From Mycobacteriales bacterium (GTDB taxonomy: Bacteria > Actinomycetota > Actinomycetes > Mycobacteriales > SCTD01): a DNA stretch of 42,329 nt. The DNA lies in the NCBI GenBank assembly GCA_040902655.1, contig JBBDWV010000050.1:1-42329 (forward strand). Direction: 5' to 3'. Below are positions 35,575 through 42,329 of the stretch, one piece after another. Made by a program: the position numbers and the translations under genes. The notes beneath the pieces were generated by a model that saw only the letters and a program-made list of their open reading frames with translations, was not told the origin of the DNA and searched no databases. Numbering within the stretch: the stretch's first letter is position 1; each line of letters begins with the position of its first letter.

Positions 35575-35580
35575 GGCCGG

Positions 35581-35586
35581 AGACTA
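35581..35586 (-). promoter_or_regulatory. -10 box (TAGTCT) of ABC transporter operon
   Basis: TAGTCT on the minus strand ends 6 nt before the GTG at 35574, indicating a leaderless two-gene transcript. Confidence 0.5.
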
Positions 35587-35630
35587 ACGCCCGCAGGCAT
35601 GCGGCGAGCGGGTCCGGGCACAGAGGCCGG

Positions 35631-36479
35631 ATGAGGGTCCTCGCCGGCCGGGTCGTGCTCGTCACCGGTGTCACCGCCGGCATCGGCCGGGCCACTGCCG
35701 CCCGGCTGACGGCGGCCGGCGCACGGGTCGTCGGCTGCGCGCGCGACGGGACCCGGCTCCGGCTGGTCGCCGAGCGCCTCCCGGGGCTGGAGGTCGTGCC
35801 CTGCGACCTGCGGGATCCCGCGCAGCGGGGCGAACTGGTCGAGACAGTGCTCGCGCGGCACGGCCGGCTCGACGTCCTGGTGAACAACGCCGGGCTGGGT
35901 TACGTCGGTGCCGTCGCCGACATGACGGCGCACGACGTGGAGCGACTCGTGGCGACGAACGTGACGGCGTACGTCGACCTCACCCGTCTGGTGCTGCCCG
36001 GGATGCTCGCGCGCGGCGGCGGCGACGTGCTGATGCTGTCCTCGGCGGCCGCCTGGGTCTCGCCGCCGCCGCTGACGGTGTACGCCGCGACCAAACGTGC
36101 GGTCGACGGCTTCGTCGAGGGCCTGCGCCGCGAGGTGACGTCGCAGGGGGTGCGGGTGCACAGCATCCACCCGGGCTTCGTGGCGACCGAGTTCCACGCC
36201 CGGGCACTGGGGCTGCACCCACGCGAGGACGACCCGGAGCTGCAGCCGTCGCCCGGCATCCGCGCGGACCGGGTCGCCCGGGCCGTGCGCCGGGAGCTGG
36301 AGCGCGGCCGGGGGCGGTCGGTGGCTGTGCCGCGCTGGATGGGCGCCGCGCGGCTGGCGTCGTACCCGCTGGTGAGCCCGGTCGTGGACCTGCTCGCGCG
36401 GCCGGCGGCCGGGCGGCTGGAGCGGGCCGGCCGCCGGCTCGCCGAGCGTCGCGTCGGCCGTTACGTCGGCCCTTCCTGA
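35631..36479 (+). CDS. Short-chain dehydrogenase/reductase
   Basis: The 282-residue classical SDR has TGVTAGIGRA for NAD(P), VNNAG, the catalytic Ser in MLSSAAAW, and YAATK for Tyr and Lys. The C-terminal extension (DLLARPAAGRLERAGRRLAE) is longer than in FabG and could contact membrane lipids. The substrate is unknown. The neighbouring SRPBCC and desaturase-like genes suggest lipid or isoprenoid chemistry, by context only. Confidence 0.88.
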   Translation: MRVLAGRVVLVTGVTAGIGRATAARLTAAGARVVGCARDGTRLRLVAERLPGLEVVPCDLRDPAQRGELVETVLARHGRLDVLVNNAGLGYVGAVADMTAHDVERLVATNVTAYVDLTRLVLPGMLARGGGDVLMLSSAAAWVSPPPLTVYAATKRAVDGFVEGLRREVTSQGVRVHSIHPGFVATEFHARALGLHPREDDPELQPSPGIRADRVARAVRRELERGRGRSVAVPRWMGAARLASYPLVSPVVDLLARPAAGRLERAGRRLAERRVGRYVGPS

Positions 36480-36494
36480 GGGCACCTGGTCGGC

Positions 36495-36929
36495 ATGGCG
36501 ATCACCCGGCGGTTCATGCGCGGCGTCACGCCGACGCAGGTCTTCGACGTGCTGCGCGACGGCAGGAGCTACGGGCACTGGGTGGTCGGCACCCGGACCA
36601 TCCGCGCCGTCGACGCGGGCTGGCCGGCCGAGGGCAGTCGGCTGCACTACACGGTCGGCTACGGCCCGCTGCGCAAGGACGACGAGACCGTGAGCTGCGC
36701 CTACGGCCCGGACACCCGGCTGGAGCTCGAGGCGCACGCCTGGCCGGCCGGGACGGCGCGGGTGGTTCTGCAGGCCGAGCCGGGCGACGGCGGCACCCGC
36801 GTGAGCATCGAGGAGGAGCCGCTGCGCGGCTGGGCGAGGCGGCTGCACAACCCCGCCGCGGACGTGCTGATCAAGGTGCGGAACGTCGAGTCGTTGCGGC
36901 GCCTCGAGCAGCAGGCGCGCCGGCAGTGA
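36495..36929 (+). CDS. SRPBCC-fold protein (polyketide cyclase/START-like)
   Basis: The 144-residue protein has the START-like layout: an N-terminal strand and helix (TPTQVFDVLRDGRSYGHWVVG), a series of strands enclosing a pocket, and a long C-terminal helix. Such proteins bind hydrophobic ligands or act as cyclases; no ligand can be named. It lies 15 bp after the SDR gene. Its last 59 bp overlap the convergent flavoprotein gene. Confidence 0.85.
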   Translation: MAITRRFMRGVTPTQVFDVLRDGRSYGHWVVGTRTIRAVDAGWPAEGSRLHYTVGYGPLRKDDETVSCAYGPDTRLELEAHAWPAGTARVVLQAEPGDGGTRVSIEEEPLRGWARRLHNPAADVLIKVRNVESLRRLEQQARRQ

Positions 36930-38514
36930 GCAGCCGCGTGCCGGCCAGCGCCAGCCGCCCCGTGCTGCGTGCCCGCAGCGCCGCACGGGCCGCATTGGCG
37001 CCGCAGGCCCCGTGCACACCGCCACCCGGGTGCGCGGACGCCGAGGCCAGATAGAGCCCGGCGACCGGCGTCTCCGCGCGGCCCAGCCCCGGAGTCGGGC
37101 GGAAGACCAGCTGTTGGTGCAGGGCGGCGGTGCCGCCGTTCAGCGCCCCGCGTACGAGATTGCCGTCCGCCGCCTGCAGGTCGGTCGGGAACTGGACGTG
37201 CCGGCCCACGACGAGGTCCCGGAAGCCCGGGGCGTACTGCTCGAGCCGGTGCTCCATCCGGTCGACGAAGCGCTGCCGGTCGTCCGGCCCCCAGTCGCCC
37301 CTCAGCTGACCGGCCGCGTCGCCGCGCGGCTGCGCCGGCACGTGCGTGTAGCCCCACGCCGACTCGGTGCCCGCGGGTGAGCGGCTCGGGTCGGCGGTCG
37401 TCATCTGCCCGACGAGCAGGAAGGGCTCCTCCGGCACCTGCCCCCGCTCCAGCTGGGAGCTGTAGGCGGCGAGGTCGTCCAGGGAGCCGCCCAGGTGCAC
37501 GGTGCCCGCCTGGGCGGCCTCGGGTGCGCGCCAGGGGATCGGCCCGCTCAGCGCCCAGTCCACCTTGACGGTGGCCGAGTCCCACTGGAAGCGCCGCAGG
37601 TCGTCGAGCAGCCGCGGCGGCAGGGCCTTGGCGTCCACTAGGTCGAGGTAGAGCTGCGGTGCGGGGACGTCGGCCAGCACGGCACGCCGTACGTCGACGG
37701 TCCGCCCGTCGGCGATCCGCACCGCGACCGCGCGACCGCCGCGCACCACCACGCCGCTCACCCGGGCATCGCACTCGAGCCGGCCGCCGCGCGCACGCAG
37801 TCGGGTGACCAGGGCGTCGGTCAGCCGGCCGGCCCCGCCCTCCGGTACCGGGAAGCCGACCGACTGGCCGAGCATGGCCAGCAGCCAGCCGAAGACGGCG
37901 CTGCCGGCAGAGCTCGGCGCGAGGTCGGTGTGCAGGGCGTTGCCGGCCAGCAGCAGCGATGCCCCCTGTCCGGCGAACTGCTCGGCGCCGTGCCGCCGCA
38001 CCGACAGCATCCCGAAGCGCGCGAAGCGCAGCGCGTCGCCGGGGCCGAGCTCGCGGAGCAGCCGCGCCCCCGCGCGTACGGGCGGGAACGGTGTGAACAG
38101 CGCGTCGAGCAGCGACGGCGACAGCCGCTCCCACTCCGCGTAGCCGGTGCGCCAGGCCTGACCGTCACCGGCGCCGAAGGCCTCGACCGACGCGGCCGTC
38201 GTCGCGAGGTCGCGGCTCAGCAGCGCCGCCCGGCCGTCCGGCAGCGGATGGGCGAGCACCTGCGGTGCATGCCGCCAGCGCAGCCCGTGCTGCTCGAGCT
38301 GCAGGTCCCGCAGGACCGGCGAGGCCACGCCGAGCGGGTAGAAGGCGCTGAACAGATCGCTGACGTAGCCGGGCGCCGTGACCTCGGCGCTGCGCACGGC
38401 CCCGCCCGGCTCCGGCTGGGCCTCGAGGACCAACACCTCCCAGCCGGCATCGGCGAGCAGATTCGCCGCGACCAGGCCGTTCGGCCCGGCTCCGATCACC
38501 ACCGCGTCCGTCAT
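36871..38514 (-). CDS. Phytoene-desaturase-like FAD oxidoreductase
   Basis: The 547-residue flavoprotein opens with [20 protein letters not shown] and [16 protein letters not shown], the FAD motif of amine oxidase/phytoene desaturase-like enzymes. It ends with [20 protein letters not shown], the matching C-terminal FAD segment. Members act on isoprenoid or lipid-like substrates, but carotenoid genes are not present here, so the substrate is open. ATG at 38514. The 59-bp tail overlap with the SRPBCC gene is longer than most in this window; stopping earlier is impossible without a frame change. Confidence 0.85.
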   Translation of the reverse strand: MTDAVVIGAGPNGLVAANLLADAGWEVLVLEAQPEPGGAVRSAEVTAPGYVSDLFSAFYPLGVASPVLRDLQLEQHGLRWRHAPQVLAHPLPDGRAALLSRDLATTAASVEAFGAGDGQAWRTGYAEWERLSPSLLDALFTPFPPVRAGARLLRELGPGDALRFARFGMLSVRRHGAEQFAGQGASLLLAGNALHTDLAPSSAGSAVFGWLLAMLGQSVGFPVPEGGAGRLTDALVTRLRARGGRLECDARVSGVVVRGGRAVAVRIADGRTVDVRRAVLADVPAPQLYLDLVDAKALPPRLLDDLRRFQWDSATVKVDWALSGPIPWRAPEAAQAGTVHLGGSLDDLAAYSSQLERGQVPEEPFLLVGQMTTADPSRSPAGTESAWGYTHVPAQPRGDAAGQLRGDWGPDDRQRFVDRMEHRLEQYAPGFRDLVVGRHVQFPTDLQAADGNLVRGALNGGTAALHQQLVFRPTPGLGRAETPVAGLYLASASAHPGGGVHGACGANAARAALRARSTGRLALAGTRLLTAGAPAARGAATTRRSAP

Positions 38515-38520
38515 GCCTGA

Positions 38521-42037
<3,517 letters not shown>

Positions 42038-42041
<4 letters not shown>

Positions 42042-42329
42042 GGCGGCTGTGGCTGATCCCGGCGGCAGCCGTCCTGCTGGCCGGTTGCGGTGGCAGCCCG
42101 CGGGCCGAGCTGCGCGGCGACGTGGAGGCCGTGACGCGAGCGGCCAACGCCGCGGACGCGCAGGGCGTCCGGGACGCCGTCGAGGATCTGCTCGACACGA
42201 TCCGCAGGCAGGTCAACAGCCGCAAGCTGGACCGGGACGAGGCCGAGCGGCTGCAGGCCATCGCGCTGCAGATCCGGGAGAGTTCGGCGCTGCTCGAGGA
42301 GCCGGAGCCGACGGAGCAGCCCGAGCCGG
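42038..42329 (+). CDS. Lipoprotein, truncated by window end
   Basis: The visible 97 residues begin with a type II signal peptide (LWLIPAAAVLLAGC lipobox) followed by a helical, charged region (RGDVEAVTRAANAADAQGVR) and a Glu/Pro-rich stretch. GTG at 42038 overlaps the kinase stop as GTGA. Coupling with a kinase that has almost no external domain suggests a joint role at the envelope; this is inference. The 3' end lies beyond the window. Confidence 0.75.

Overview
This is high-GC actinobacterial chromosome with dense, mostly core genes. GTG starts are common and many genes overlap as GTGA or ATGA. A single gene set carries actinobacterial hallmarks: an Lsr2-type DNA-binding domain, tRNA-deaminase-associated proteins, DUF3039, DUF5063, a SigE-family sigma factor, and the block tRNA-Ser / SRP RNA / dnaX / ybaB / recR followed by lysC-asd. 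The style resembles Frankiales- or Geodermatophilales-type genomes. That placement is inference; no 16S rRNA or other taxonomic marker is present.

Layout. 0.1-9 kb: a PAP2-type membrane phosphatase/transferase, an RNase II/R-family exonuclease, an M20 metallohydrolase, a RibD-C reductase, an Lsr2-domain protein with octapeptide repeats, a FabG-like reductase and a HelD-type RNA polymerase-associated ATPase. 9-13.3 kb: a signalling group (Kelch-like lipoprotein, SigE-family sigma factor, membrane-anchored partner) beside a FUSC-type membrane protein whose 3' end overlaps a decayed copy of the partner gene's 5' end. 13.3-23.7 kb: a zinc-motif protein, cspA with a structured leader, a 960-residue SF2 helicase, rarD, murB, a ROK sugar kinase, DUF3039, a 54-residue small protein, RecQ with a PcrA-like tail, and a TrxR-like flavoprotein. 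23.7-26.1 kb: a small membrane protein, two tRNA-deaminase-associated proteins, tadA and tRNA-Ser(CGA).

26.1-28.2 kb is the most accessory-looking stretch. It holds a gene-poor region, an AAA/DUF4143 ATPase preceded by three 17-bp direct repeats at an exact 23-bp period, and the 3' stump of a secreted-protein gene. 28.2-33.5 kb: a small protein, an MFS transporter, tRNA-Ser(GGA), SRP RNA, dnaX, ybaB, recR and DUF5063. 33.5-38.5 kb: an ABC exporter pair, an SDR, an SRPBCC protein and a phytoene-desaturase-like flavoprotein. 38.6-42.3 kb: lysC with an internal beta-subunit start, asd, a Ser/Thr kinase and a lipoprotein cut by the window edge.

How it fits together. Replication and repair (DnaX, RecR, YbaB, RecQ, the SF2 helicase), RNA metabolism (RNB nuclease, TadA, two tRNA-Ser, SRP RNA, HelD, CspA) and cell-wall or diaminopimelate supply (MurB, LysC, Asd, a possible N-acetylsugar kinase) dominate. 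A recurring signal is a TAnnnT -10 box 6-8 nt before the start codon or RNA 5' end, implying many leaderless transcripts. No insertion sequence, prophage or CRISPR array was seen. The best candidates for something undescribed are the repeat-controlled DUF4143 locus, the cspA leader hairpin, the 960-residue helicase with its inverted repeat, and the RecQ variant.
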